A DNA stretch of 64,000 nucleotides from Halichondria panicea. Its lineage: Eukaryota; Porifera; Demospongiae; Suberitida; Halichondriidae. The notes beneath the pieces were generated by a model. The model had not been told where the DNA came from. It did no database searches and worked only from the letters and a program-made list of their open reading frames with translations. Made by a program: the position numbers and the translations under genes. Positions 1 through 10,794 of the stretch are shown here, one piece after another (positions within the stretch are counted from its first letter, which is position 1; each line of letters begins with the position of its first letter). Location of the stretch: positions 12,696,632 through 12,760,631 of the forward strand of contig NC_087377.1 in assembly GCF_963675165.1 (NCBI RefSeq). The letters run 5' to 3'.

Positions 1-185
1 GTATGCGCATAGTTACTAGAATGATGTCATGTAATGGATATGTGGGCAGGGCCATCTGATGCGCATGCTTACTGCTGAGGAAAAGTGATGACCTTTTTTT
101 AGTGAATAAGTTTCAGCGTCTATGCTTCAATAATTTGAGCCCTGCCCTTCCCAATCCAAAATTCAAAATCCTGGCTACACCACTG
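1..185. mobile_element. End of a hAT-type MITE (cut by window edge)
   Basis: The stretch ends in GGCTACACCACTG at about 173-185. Its reverse complement, CAGTGGTGTAGCC, is the usual terminal motif of hAT-type nonautonomous elements, and the same style of end occurs at 45654 and 59529. The other end lies outside the window, so length and target duplication cannot be seen. No coding potential is apparent. Confidence 0.5.
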
Positions 186-440
186 CATGTAAAATAACAG
201 CCTCGGTTAAACCACGGGGAAACATGGATTGTACCGCTTCCATTTCCAATCCCTTTCCTTTATCTATGTTGGAAGTGATTGGCATGTTAGTGGTAATGAG
301 TATACTAAAAGTGAGACGGTGTACAATCCATTCATTCTAACATACATGTACTTTGGTACATACTTCTTCGATATACAAAAGACCTGCATGGAAGTTCCCT
401 TTATCAAGCATGAGACATTTTATTCTCTGAATCCCTTCCA

Positions 441-775
441 GTTGTGTATGTCCACAGAGGAGAGACAACCACACCTATACCTACAGTGACACTTGTGTGA
501 TTGTTGCTTATCTGGTCTGAAGTCTTTACCAAATCTACCCACCCTAGCACAGTTAACTGATGCATATACATGATTGTACCATTTGTATTTCATTTTACGT
601 GTATTCTTGTTGTGTATGTTCACAGAGGAGAGACAACCACACCTATACCTACAGTGACACTTGTGTGATTGTTGCTTATCTGGTCTGAAGTCTTTACCAA
701 ATCTACCCACCCTAGCACAGTTAACTGATGCATATACATGATGTACCATTTGTATTTCATTTTACGTGTATTCTT
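441..775. repeat. Tandem duplication, two 168-bp units
   Basis: Two nearly identical copies (441-608 and 609-775) follow head to tail. Each unit starts with GTTGTGTATG, contains a CACAG that could act as a splice acceptor, and ends with TTTTACGTGTATTCTT. The second unit runs directly into the TTTACAG before the YqaJ-like coding stretch. A long open frame on the opposite strand appears in both units, but I read it as fortuitous. The high identity suggests a recent duplication of intron plus exon border. Confidence 0.85.
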
Positions 776-780
776 TACAG

Positions 781-2078
781 AACGATGTGGAGTGACACAC
801 TGGAAGACGACAACCCAAGTGTGGAAAAGGAAATCAGACAAGGGGAACTCATACCACAGAATGTTGATCCAAAAATGTTCCATGACATCCAAGTAATACT
901 AGCAAGGCTTGCAGGAAAGGCACATCAACTAATAGGAAATGCAACGACTAACCTAGCTGAGTGCTGGATGCAGTAAATTTGATGGCGGGAAGGTCATAAA
1001 CCGATCACAAAGTGGATCGTGGGACCATCGATGTATGGGGGCTGGTTTACGCCAAAACCTTGGTCCAGAGTGGGGACCTGATGTCTGGAGAAGGGTTACC
1101 CAGGCTTCTCCAAACAAAGTTTTTACTGACGTGACAGCATCTATTACTAACAGTTTGGCAAAAGATAAAAAACGAAAGGCAACAGGCCCAGCCAAAGAGC
1201 AACGAAGGAAAAGTAAATATTTAAAACTAGATGACACACCAGCAGCTCGAAAGGCATATGACCGACATGACGACGGCATTTCACCTGATGATACTACAGT
1301 AGATGTTTCTCCTGCCCAGCTGCAGATCATGGTTGAGAGTTACTACGAATGAAGAGTCAAAGTTTCTGAGAAAAGAGTCAAAGAAATTGAAGGGAGTACT
1401 AGAGAACAATCTGATAGTGATCAATGGAGACAGGAACGAAGACAACGAATTACAGTAGGAAGTATTGCAAAAATGAGAGAGACTACAAAAAAAAGCAAAA
1501 AAGTTGAAGAAATATTGTACACTACTTTCAGAGGCAATGAGGCCACACGGTACGGATCACTAAATGAGTCAACAGCTACATCTCAGTACATAACTCACCA
1601 ACATGGCAATTGTCATCCTGGCCTTACAGTACAGCAGTGTGGACTGTTTGTATTTCATGTAAATCCCTGGCTAGCTGCCACTCCTGATGGCCTAGTAACT
1701 GATCCGAGCAGTGAGAATCCCTCAGGGTTACTAGAACTGTTTTTCAGTGTACGCGATGAAACTATCGATGATGCTTGCTCCAACAAAACATTCTGGTTGG
1801 AAAAGAAAGGGAGCAAATATCAACTAAAACGAAAACATGGGTATTATTATCAGGTGCAATGTCAGCTATACTGTACAAATACAAGCTGGTGTGACTTTGT
1901 AGTTAGAACAACGAAGGACATACATGTAGAACGAATCTACAGAGACCCTAAGTGGTGGGGACTACAGCTTACAAAATTGAGGAAGTTTTACTTTTCTGCT
2001 CTTTTACCAGAATTGGCATGTCCAAGGCATAGGAATGGAGGGATCAGGGAATCTGTACAGCACCCACAGCAGGAGTAG
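781..2078 (+). pseudogene. YqaJ-type (lambda-exonuclease fold) nuclease gene, broken
   Basis: After a TTTACAG acceptor at 774-780, three consecutive frames make one protein-like text: an N-terminal stretch with LAECWM, a middle with GAGLRQNLGPEWG, a basic linker, and a C-terminal YqaJ-like nuclease core. The core shows NPWLAATPDGLV (about 1665-1700), GYYYQVQCQLYCT and CDFVVR, which fit the PD-(D/E)XK layout with D in TPDG and Q in YYYQVQ. The frame is broken by a small deletion near 976 and by a TGA at about 1350, before the nuclease domain. Such proteins in invertebrate genomes are usually tied to mobile DNA. No matching terminal repeats were found around it. Family call fairly sure, host element unknown. 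Confidence 0.7.
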
Positions 2079-2251
2079 CTAGTTCTTTGTGTAAGTTTTA
2101 TACTTTATCATCTCTGAGTTTGTATCACAAACAGTTACTTCTATTATTTATAAACTCACCTATAATAATTTTAGTAGCAGAATCATATGACAATCAGCTC
2201 TAAGTCTGTCACTCATCCTTTTGCTGCACTGTACTGTAAGTATAACCTAAG

Positions 2252-2356
2252 AGGAGGATATGCACCCATATATCTCCGCTACCGTGGTTACTCCGAGGCG
2301 GAGCCGAGGGGTATGTAACCACGGTAGCGGAGGATATATAGGGTGCATATCCTCCG
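2252..2356. repeat. 105-bp hairpin (inverted repeat)
   Basis: The arms carry GGATATGCACCC and CCGCTACCGTGGTTAC on the left and the reverse complement on the right, around a short GC-rich centre (GAGGCGGAGCCGAGGGG). The arms match almost perfectly apart from small differences. It lies 45 bp upstream of a TATA-like box and a short ORF. A similar hairpin-then-ORF layout occurs at 12598-12773 ahead of a Crypton-like fragment. Confidence 0.8.
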
Positions 2357-2399
2357 AGTAGGTGTGGCATATCTGACTTATACCACGTGACCGCAGCAC

Positions 2400-2408
2400 T
2401 ATAAAAGG
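2400..2408 (+). promoter_or_regulatory. TATA-like box
   Basis: TATAAAAGG lies about 30 bp upstream of a 53-codon open frame starting at 2437, a plausible core-promoter position. No transcript evidence is available. Confidence 0.4.
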
Positions 2409-2436
2409 ACCTCCCCCTAGCAACAATTCAATCACG

Positions 2437-2595
2437 ATGCAGACTGCAAAAAAGAACAAGACTATGCCCGATTTTGCAGCCGTCAAAGAGCTAGTTGAGC
2501 AACATGTTGACTCCTACAGATGCTCAAGAGCTTCCTTGGTCCAAGCGTTGACCATTCGACGTCCCTTACTGGAGTTGCAAGCTCTTCTTGAATAA
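2437..2595 (+). CDS. Unrecognised 52-residue ORF with TATA box and upstream hairpin
   Basis: An ATG at 2437 opens 53 codons ending TAA at 2593-2595, in the sequence GAATAAAATG. The product is charged at the start (MQTAKKNKTMPDF) and has a leucine-rich end (RRPLLELQALLE). I recognise no family. It follows a TATA-like box and a 105-bp hairpin, the arrangement also seen before the Crypton-like fragment at 12.6 kb, so it may be the 5' end of a related element. A chance ORF remains possible. Confidence 0.3.
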   Translation: MQTAKKNKTMPDFAAVKELVEQHVDSYRCSRASLVQALTIRRPLLELQALLE

Positions 2596-2599
2596 AATG

Positions 2600-3350
2600 T
2601 ATCTAAACCGCGCCAATGGACCCATGGAAGCTTAGCCATCTTGTTGGAGAGCACCTTCCGTGTTTCTGCCGTCGCTTTGAGTCTTAGTACCGTCAAGCAT
2701 GGCTCTTTTCTCTTTGCTTACTTTCTTGAACAAATGAAAAAACTAAAAAACAACTTGAAAAACTGTGCATGCCTGGGGCTGTATGCTAATATTCTATATA
2801 TCCTACAGCTGTTGACCAATGAGATCAATTTGTGGTGACGTAAGTGTGGTATAATACTTGTTATACACTGTATTAAATGAACTCTGGACACTACTGTGCA
2901 CATGACTGTACTGTGCTGAGTGCAAAACCCATGTTTACACAACTGTCAATCACAATCAACCACAATCAACAATATTCATAGCATAAGCTATTGCGTGGGT
3001 ATACAACTCTTTACCGTAACCTTAATGTACACAACAATGCAGTAACCATGGCAACGGTGTTATCATCCTGATCCATTTACGTATCTAATATGAATCCCGA
3101 ATAAAAAGGTACACAATGAAACCATTACACAATGACAATGAATAGACAGCAATGCACCCTCATTCATGGCCTGCATTTGTGAAACGGCCTTAACCAACCT
3201 GAGTACGTGCTTTTGTAGATGTTGTGGTAGATAAAATGTGTATACAAGAGAATCCTCAAGTGAGCTTATGAAGGTGTTGTGTAGTAAATAAAGGCATTAA
3301 TTGTGCGGAATAGCAGTTTTAACCAAATCTAATCTTGTACCCCCCCTCCA
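2600..3350. other. No gene recognised
   Basis: AT-rich sequence with short reading frames only. The right end (about 3240-3330) resembles DNA ahead of the related exon at 10.4 kb, so it belongs to the segmental-duplication unit. Confidence 0.5.
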
Positions 3351-4050
3351 GTTTCATTGTCCTGTTTGGAGAGCTGAGTGGTGTGAGTGGGTGTGGTGAC
3401 CGAGTGTCCTCCCTCCTCCCCCTCTGTGCTGAGACACTACAACACAGACACTACCCTCAACACATCAATCTCCTGGAGACACTGCTCAAACTGATGAGAT
3501 GGGTGATAAAAGGATACTCGTTGTATCATTCACACTGTAAAAAGAGATGTGCCATTATAGCACGCGTGTAGCGTGTTACACATGTGCCAAACTCTTAAAG
3601 TGTGTTATTTACCCTCTAGAAAGGTTTATCACAGTTAAAAGTATGTCATTTTGACCCACTGAAAACGACCCATTACACATGTGTCGTTTCTTATGTACAT
3701 TACATATAAACATGATTGTTACAAGTGATAACACAATCACTTGTAAAAATCATACTTCATATGTCCCCCTGGCCCAGGCAACAAATGTGACATAGTAAAT
3801 AAAGGCATTAAGACTGTTTAAATGGTAGCTAGCTAGTTAGTTCAACCAAGTATAGTACAGTACAGTCGAGACAACTGTTCACTTCAAAGAATTGAACTGC
3901 TGGAACCACCCTCAACTCTGAAACTACCCAGTTTTTCAGTGGTAGGTTTATATTCTCTATTAAAAAGACTATTAATATGTAATTATTGCAGAATTGATAG
4001 ACTCTACTTGTTTTTTTGGCTGATGAGTCAGTAATTCTCCTTTCTCAACA

Positions 4051-4099
4051 ATGGCAGACTCCTTCGATTGTGATAGTGTACGAAACAGAGGGCTCAAAG
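4051..4099 (+). CDS. Possible first exon inside the CACTG element
   Basis: ATG at 4051 follows TTTCTCAACA and reads MADSFDCDSVRNRGLK to a donor AAAG|GTACG. It lies in the element in the same place that the SAM-domain gene of 32733-35612 has its first exon, measured from one end. No downstream exon could be tied to it, so this is weak. Confidence 0.25.
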
Positions 4100-4692
4100 G
4101 TACGTTTCCTATCAATTAATACATACAAGTTTTACCACCACAACACATACACACATTGGATTTGTATGCTATTATTCTACATGTAGGCCCTCTTAACACT
4201 ATCCTCAAACTGCTCTAACATTTATTTGTGAGGTCTGATTCTTTTTTCTAGCTGTTGTCAAGGCATTTATACAAATTTGAGTGTACTTATTATTGTCATC
4301 AGCATAATTATTCAGAGTTATTATTCTGCAGGTAGGCCATCCTAACCACCCTCCAAGTGAGCTAGCTGTCTGAATCTTAATACTGGTCCCTGTCAGGGCA
4401 CAAATTTGAGGTACGTTTCCTAAAACCATACATACAAGTTTTACCACATTTTTTGCCACAACACATACACACATTGGATTTGTATGCTATTATTCTACAT
4501 GTAGGCCCTCTTAACTATCCTCAAACTTAATTTTTGCGGTCTGTTTCTTTTTTCTAGCCGTTGTCAAGGCATTTACACAAATTTGAGTGTACTATTATTG
4601 TAGCTCATCAGCATAATTATTCTTCTGCAGGTATAGGCCTTCCTAACCACCCTCCAAGTGAGCGCTAGCTGTCTGAATCTTAATACTGGTCC
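4097..4692. repeat. Tandem duplication, two units of about 300 bp
   Basis: Units start with GGTACGTTTCCTA (about 4098 and 4410) and share ACACATACACACATTGGATT, GCATTTA(T/C)ACAAATTTGAG and CTGTCTGAATCTTAATACTGG in the same order. Small indels separate them. The duplication lies inside the CACTG element. Confidence 0.85.
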
Positions 4693-5230
4693 GAAATAGG
4701 TATGTAATTTCATACAATGCGTTCACAACTTATAATATTTTTTTCACCATTATTTTAGGTGTGAAGTACAAGTTCAAAGGACTAAAGGACTGTATAGTAA
4801 ACACTTATAATGGAATGGATGCATGCATGCAAGTTTTGCAAACACTTCTGTTTCATTTTCAGTTACTATAGACTCGTTATTATTGTTTATTATTGAAATG
4901 GCGTTAATTGGAATGATTAATAACACGTGCCAAAATGACCCGCTAGAAGTGGGTCAAATCAACACACCTTCAATTTGACATACGTGTAGCATGTCATTTG
5001 GAGGGACAATCAAATGACACGCGTGTCAGTGTTAAAACAACCCACTTGTTTTTACAGTGCAGTATGACCCCAAAGGAGGTCCGACTTGCGTGTACGAATC
5101 ACTATAAGTTCAGTGCATTGATGTCATTGTGAGATAATGTCCGGGCCAAAAAATACACTAGCACTTGTAATTATTCGTACACACATGTCAGACGTCCTGT
5201 GGTAGTGACCCAATGCTCTCTAAGTATTAT

Positions 5231-5308
5231 TTAGAACACACCTAGCCAAGATTAAGTGTTTTATTCTGCGTGGCATTAAAACACGTGACTTGGCTAGGTG
5301 TGTTCTAA
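5231..5308. repeat. Short palindrome (78 bp)
   Basis: TTAGAACACACCTAGCCAAG at 5231-5250 is repeated as its reverse complement at 5289-5308, around a spacer that itself has short complementary AGTGTTTTA/TAAAACAC strings. It looks like a small foldback MITE. Confidence 0.75.
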
Positions 5309-5309
5309 A

Positions 5310-6045
5310 GGATTTAGTGCTGTCACGTGAGCTCTAGCCTCGTGGCAGCTAGATATAGCTACATTTTAAATCAGTTGCTGGTGGCTAGCTAGCTAGCTAG
5401 ACGTAATAGCAAGTTTTAGTAGGTTTGTAGATCCAGTAACTGATGCAAAGGAGAAGGAGATACGATCTAAAGCTATCTGGACTGACTGGGCATGTTCTCG
5501 ACTTATATTTCTCCTGCTGACCAACAGTCCCGATTCCACTACTGGATATGCCTCCAGCTGATCTGGCTTACTGGATGGGAAACTTTGTGCGCAAACTATA
5601 TGGCAATGAGTATCTGGTTTGCTCTTTTGGAAAGCTATGATATTCGAAGCACCTTTGATGAAACAATTATATGGATCTGGCTTAGGTACTAGTACAGGTA
5701 TGTACATCTTTGAAGCAAGCTGAGCCTATTTCTCCAGATGAAAAAGCGATGCTATGGTCAAGTCAGCAATTCGGTACACTTACTACACATGAAACAAGTC
5801 GAAACAATAACATTCAACTTTCTAATGTATGTTGTACTATCAATAGGTTGGGTTAGCCAGCTAGATCACCTAAATTTTCTCAAAAGCTGACACGTACTTT
5901 AAGAAACTTTCTAAGTAGATTCCACATAATTAACATTTTCGTAAATTGTACTGTGACTACGTGTATATCCAACTTAATTCTTTGAGTGTTTTCAATGCTT
6001 CTCTGTCCTACACTTAAGCTATTCAAGATATCTGCATACTCCCCC
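5310..6045. other. Intergenic or intronic, no gene recognised
   Basis: Contains a GCTAGCTAG run near 5385 and DNA shared with the other solenoid-fragment copies (from about 5880). Short open frames are overlapping and have no recognisable domain. Confidence 0.4.
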
Positions 6046-6161
6046 CACAGAACAGTGACAATGCCTGGTGCACTCTCCCCTTGAGTGTACTGTTTCATCT
6101 CACTCTGTCAGCTGCTGGGGAGGATGATCCTCGGAGAGAGAATAGAACAACACAATCCAAT

Positions 6162-7200
6162 GTGAGTCTTTGAATAATATCTGTATATATACGTAGCTAC
6201 ATGACTTAGGCTTATGACTTAGGCCAACAACTCAAAGCTTATAGGACAACTGTCAAATGTCATTCAGGATTGCTTTGTATGTGTATGCATATTAGACGTT
6301 AGATAAGACGTACCTAACTGTACATGGGAAATACATGGAGAAGTGCCTCAGAGGAGGTATACTGTGGGACTTAATTAGTATATACCTGCAACTTAAGTAT
6401 CCTAGCTGTTGTCAAGCAAAGTAAACTTGCTGTATTGTAGTCAAGGTTTGCACATGCGCACTAGTATCTAGAGACATCGTTTTGTCAGTGTTTATGTGAT
6501 TTAAAAGCCCTCAGCCACTTGTCAAGCTCGGGATACTAAAACAGTGACTTTGGGCTTCTTTCTATATCCCATGCATATAGACACCTCCAAAACAGTGTCT
6601 AACTTTTATATGATCTACATGTGAGAAGTACCTCAGAGGTGGTAATCGTGTACTACATACAGAGAGTGGGAGTGGCTGTTTTAATAGTTGCACGTTGGAG
6701 TTTCTTTGAAGGTTTGACATAGCGTTCACAGCTTTTACTTTATGCTTGCTTTTATCACGGTTTCTGTAGAAGCCGTGTAAGAGAGATTGCGCACGCATAC
6801 TAGTATCTAAGTGAGTTTGACACACTTTTGTTGGTGTCCATGGGAAACACCCCAGGCACTTGTTGTACCACCCTTACTGCACTCAGGCAGTGCCTTTAGG
6901 ATTCCGAGGCTTCTAAAACCCCATTGTAGACACTAAACAATGTCTTTTATTTAGTTATAATCTTTATACAGCTGCCTGACTTTATGCCACATGCTTCTAT
7001 TATTTACATATTGGCTGCATAATAATAATAATTATTATAACTTCTTTGAATTTACTACTTTTGATACAAAACATGTAGACTATAGTGGCTTTTTAATGAA
7101 CAACGTTATTGTTTACATTAATTGCTCTTAAGTTGTTGATAATGAATGGATGTAGTGCTATATGTACATCTACATTAATTAACTGTTGATGAAAATTACC
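6162..7200. other. Duplicated flank, no gene recognised
   Basis: The ACTTAGGCC...CAACTC string near 6200 recurs at 18.56 and 27.34 kb, and sequence at 7100-7200 (TTAAGTTGTTGATAATGAA) recurs at 27.38 kb ahead of the second receptor copy. This shows that the duplicated unit included both the solenoid fragment and the receptor. Two related pieces near 6330 and 6620 (CCTCAGAGG(A/T)GGTA) form a loose local duplication. Confidence 0.5.
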
Positions 7201-7207
7201 AGAAGTT

Positions 7208-8729
7208 TCACAGTCCTACAGGTCCGTACGCTTGGTTAGTGTTAAGTTCAATCTCCTCTTTGGGTGACACCTCCTCATAAACAGGACCAGCTAGTACAGT
7301 GGGTCTTACGTTAGCTCGCTCTTTAGGTGACGGGGAGTACACATTCTTCTTATGCATGAACAAATACATTATCAAGAGTCCCACAAATAATCCTATTATC
7401 GTGAATAGAATTGCCGTGACAACCACACTGGTGGAGACAGCTGCATCAAATCGACTCCCATCAGATAGGCTGGCACAATTACAATTACAATTACAAGGAG
7501 CAGCTGTAGGTGGTTCAAGTGGTGGGGATAGTGGAGCTGTGCAAATTATTGGAGGGACATACATACATACATACATACAAAAATTAAAATTCATGAACAA
7601 CAACCACCATGGTTTTACAATACTTGAACAATACTTGAATACTTTTACAATACTTGAACAATAAGGGGCTGTGTATAATGAATAATTAACATAGGTTGTA
7701 TTCATGCATTTACAACCAAGAGTTTAACTCACGAGTTGTGGGAGTAGGTGTGGTTAGTGATGTACACTCAATAGTGTCAGGGTCTGGACTCCACATTAGT
7801 GTACCCTCACATGTCACCCTAGTAACAGCAGATACATACCCAGCGTCACACTGGATGGTTACTGTGGATCCTGGTAATCTGCTGGAGAGTACAAAGGATC
7901 CATTCATGGGGTTGGTCAACACAGGACAGCCACCTGCACAAGAGGATCAGTTGACATTGTGTGTAAAAAATAATAATACTCACCAATCCTAAAGTTGTAC
8001 CTAGCTGTCGTACTGTTCCCAGCACAGTTGGTAGCCACAACACTGACAGTGTAGTCCACATTGTATTGAGCAGTCACTGTGACAGAGGTGGATGTGAGGA
8101 TAGTAGCAGAGAGCTGGGCCGGAGGTGAGATGGTCACTGTGTAGGTGAAGTCATCTCTACCACCAGTCTCAGTAGGAGGGTTCCACTGTACAGATATACT
8201 AACTTCATCGGCTGAGCTGCTTGAAATGGAATGTCTGATGGTGGACGGTGGTCCTGGTGGATCTGTAGTTAATATGACTCAACGAGATACTTTATATAAC
8301 TGCAACTCACCGACCAATCGGATTGTTGAAGACCCTATAGTACCTACAGGCATAAACCCCACACAGGACACAGTGATCACACTCTCTGCTGTTCTTGACA
8401 GAGTAGATGTTAAAGTAGTGTTATCAACTGCAATCAGTGTCACAGTGTAACCTGATACACCAATGGGTACATTGAGATCAGAGGTAGAGAGGATCTCGAT
8501 AGTACTACTATCTGACAGTTCCCATCTCAAGAGATTTCCAGCAACAGTGCAGGTGAAAGTGACTGTTTCCATTAGACATGGTCTCTCCACACTCACTGAA
8601 TATTGTGCTTTAGAAACATGCAGTATAATGTTTATATAAGGAAATCGAATAGTCAGTCTTACCAGTGCTGAAGCCAGCCAGAAAGCAAATCAGGAGAATT
8701 CTAAGGAGCTTTAATATATCTATTGTCAT
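7208..8729 (-). CDS. Receptor with Ig-like, FN3 and CCP domains, one TM segment
   Basis: Five exons join in constant phase 1: 8663-8729, 8311-8607, 7984-8262, 7733-7933 and 7208-7536, all with GT/AG borders, giving 390 residues. Exon 1 starts MTIDILKLLRILLICFLAGF, a signal peptide. Exon 2 is an Ig-like module (TVTFTCTVAG ... ITVSC). Exon 3 is a fibronectin type III domain (DPPGPPS ... YTVSVVATNCAG). Exon 4 is a CCP/sushi domain (VTIQCDAGYVS ... VTCEG). Exon 5 has a Pro/Cys stalk (CNCNCNC), a transmembrane helix at about 320-343 and a basic stop-transfer MHKK. The tail carries tyrosines in PVYEEV and NQAYGPV, possible docking sites. One exon per domain with symmetric phase fits exon-shuffled receptors. 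It probably binds a surface or soluble ligand, but none can be named. Decayed paralogs lie at 27.5-32.2 and 50.3 kb. Confidence 0.85.
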
Positions 8730-8861
8730 CTCAAATTATTTCTTGACAGTTAGAAGTTCAATGTGATTGCTGACTAGACAACCTCCTTGTTTACTTCCTT
8801 TATATTTGTAGCTTCTTTTAATTACGCTTCCTGTTTTCTTATCTCATAGATAGTATTATAA

Positions 8862-9211
8862 AGGCCCTGATAAATTCTGCTTTTTTTCGCCCATTATTCT
8901 ATTTTTAATTCTTGAAAAAATATGCCTATTATTCTCATAAAAATTTGATTATTCCTAAAAAATGTGACCGCATAATAAGACAAAATTAAGACGTATAGAC
9001 GTGACATAAACACAGCACACAACTGACACAAGACATTTATGTTATATCTTGCTGACTTGAACTGATCCATATTAATTATTCACCTCCACCATTTTTTGCC
9101 GTGATAACCTGGTTATGCAAAACTTAGCATAATGATCTTTACCAAAATTGAACATTGATGCCTAGATACCTATTATGCTAAAATTATTCCGAGCATAATT
9201 TATCAGTGCCT
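8862..9211. mobile_element. MITE with AGGC-CTGATAAATT ends
   Basis: The left end AGGCCCTGATAAATTCTGC matches the reverse complement of the right end, AGGCACTGATAAATTATGC, with few mismatches. The inside is AT-rich with repeated GCATAAT motifs and no coding frame. No clear target duplication was seen, so superfamily is open. Confidence 0.55.
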
Positions 9212-9226
9212 AGACAGTATCAATGG

Positions 9227-9402
9227 CGGGCGCACAAAAAGAGAGAGAGAGGGCATGCAATCTATCAACCTTACGTGCAAGCAAAAACTAAAGCCACAGA
9301 CTGGATATACTATATATCATTATGTACTGTATACACACATTTTTAACTACATAGTTTTTGCTCGCAACTGTTGTATGCCCTCTCTCTTTTTATACGCCCT
9401 TG
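9227..9402. mobile_element. Foldback MITE, about 175 bp
   Basis: The arms share GGGCG, AAAAAGAGAGAGAG, GGGCAT(G/A)CAA and GCAAAAACTA, once forward and once inverted (TAGTTTTTGC, CCCTCTCTCTTTTT, CGCCC). The centre is AT-rich. Confidence 0.7.
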
Positions 9403-9410
9403 TCATGCAG

Positions 9411-9620
9411 TACCGTATATAGCGGTAAATGTCGTAAGATGCAAAATTTCACTTTTTCGAAGGCAGAACAGTTAACGCAAAAATTAATACTGGGATAAAC
9501 TCCCACGCACAGGTATTTCACATACAAAGTTATGGTGGGTGTGGTTTACTTGCATTGAAACGCAAATATTAGAACACGCAAAAATTTACACCTGCGAAAA
9601 TTTCTTTTTACGGGCCTTTG
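9411..9620. mobile_element. TACCGTAT-family MITE, degenerate
   Basis: Starts ACCGTATATAGCGG and ends TTTCTTTTTACGGGC, with AATTTTCGCAGG-type strings inside. It resembles better copies at 16273, 43965 and 62720 but its right end is damaged. Confidence 0.4.
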
Positions 9621-9939
9621 CTAAAAAATTTGTCTATCAGAAAAAGAATTGGCAAAAATATTTTTGATGCAGCTGACGGTGGCAGGAGTAATAATTTTTC
9701 CGGCCTACGTGCCTTGGTCTGATTTCATACCGTGACATTGTAATTCTAGAATAGATATTGAAATCCCTCCCCCTAACCACATCTTTAATTATATCTATAT
9801 GCATCCTAGGCGTATTATTCTAGAATTACGATCAGATTATAATTATTATGAGTGTATGTCCTCCTTACTATGTTAGCATAATTGGTCAAGCCTATAATTA
9901 TAGCGTCTTATATTGTTCATCCTCTCTCTTAGCTCATCT

Positions 9940-10720
9940 AGTATTGATGCTGGACCAGCTGTATTTGCAGGGTGGTACATTGTATCCATGACGACCCGAT
10001 CCACCGTGACAGACGAGCAGATGTATTTATGTGGTTCAGTGACCCCAAAATGAGGAAGATGTATGGACTTACATTATCGCAAGCCAGGAGAGCCGTGGGA
10101 GAGATTGAGGGGTGTTATTTGTGTGGATATGCTATGTGATTGGAGGGTGTAGTGGGGTATCGGATAAAGGTATGATGATGTTGTGTAGATTAGGTGTACT
10201 GATCATGTACAAAGATGTGCGTACTTTTGTAGATGTGCATGTGGTATAAATGTGGTGGTCACTTGTGATACACAAGTGTCCAAGTGTTGAGTACAGCTTG
10301 TGAATGTGTTGTGTGATGTAAATTGAGGCAGAGTATAATCAAGAGAGAGAGAGTATCAAACGTAGGCATACTGCATGTGTATCAGATGTATGCGGAGAGT
10401 AGCGTGACTTTTAATCTTGTAGCCCCCTCCAGGTTTCTTCTCCTGCTTAAAGAGCTGAGTGGTGTTAGTGGGTGTGGTGACCGAGTGTCCTCCCTCCTCC
10501 CCCTCTGTGCTGAGACACTACGACACAGACGCAACCCTCAACACATCAACCTCCTGGAGTAAGATATGAAAGTAGCTCATAGTATAATTATATGGGTTGA
10601 CATTTCTTAGACACCAGCTATATATATAGTGCTTCACTGAAACAGAGTAATGTCCTCAAAAGATTACACTGTAAGAAACTTTCAAAGTGGATTCCATAGA
10701 ATATTTTGTGTTGTACTGTG
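9940..10720 (+). pseudogene. Solenoid-like gene fragment, copy B
   Basis: Exon-like piece 1 (about 9940-10111) mixes frames that read LYLQGGTLYP, MYGLTLSQARRAVGE. Its relatives at 16.75 and 41.37 kb read DGRMYRLTLSQAGRAVGE. Piece 2 (about 10434-10560) reads LKELSGVSGCGDRVSSLLPL and ends INLLE, then TAAG. The frame of piece 1 is shifted between its halves. Shared intron DNA continues to GTACTGTGACTATCGTA (about 10728), where hAT-like DNA begins. Confidence 0.5.
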
Positions 10721-10794
10721 ACTATCGTACAGGGTTTTGCAGAATTTTTGCAATATCCCCAAAAAGCGTTTTGCGGTGAGCGTTCCTTATAAGG

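Larger units (their letters stand above)
3533..5059. mobile_element. CACTG-ended TIR element, decayed
   Basis: The left end is CACTGTAAAAAG (3533) and the right end is TTTTTACAGTG (5059). Flanking dinucleotides are CA on both sides, fitting a 2-bp target duplication. Imperfect subterminal repeats (for example ACACGCGTGT and GTGTCGTTT motifs) occur near both ends. The ends resemble those of elements 27982-31217 and 32733-35612. Inside is a 2x300-bp tandem duplication and one exon-like ORF start at 4051. No transposase was recognised. The call rests on the ends and the family resemblance. Confidence 0.6.
3352..6161 (+). pseudogene. Solenoid-like gene fragment, copy A
   Basis: Two exon-like pieces remain. 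The first (3352-3502) reads with LSGVSGCGDRVSSLLPLC and HINLLETLLKLMRW, leucine-rich helices like HEAT/ARM repeats. The second (6051-6161) follows CCCCCCACAG and ends AAT|GTGAGT, as do its relatives at 18.4 and 42.1 kb. Intron DNA at 5880-5960 (CTTTAAGAAACTTTCTAAGT) is shared with copies B and C, so whole genomic segments were duplicated. A CACTG-ended element (3533-5059) sits between the exons. I cannot name the parent gene, and the fragment has no complete frame. Confidence 0.55.

Noticed and set aside
420-749. Minus-strand frame with a repeated Cys-rich sequence
   Set aside because: It arises from the tandem 168-bp units read backwards. No introns, domain or upstream signals support it.
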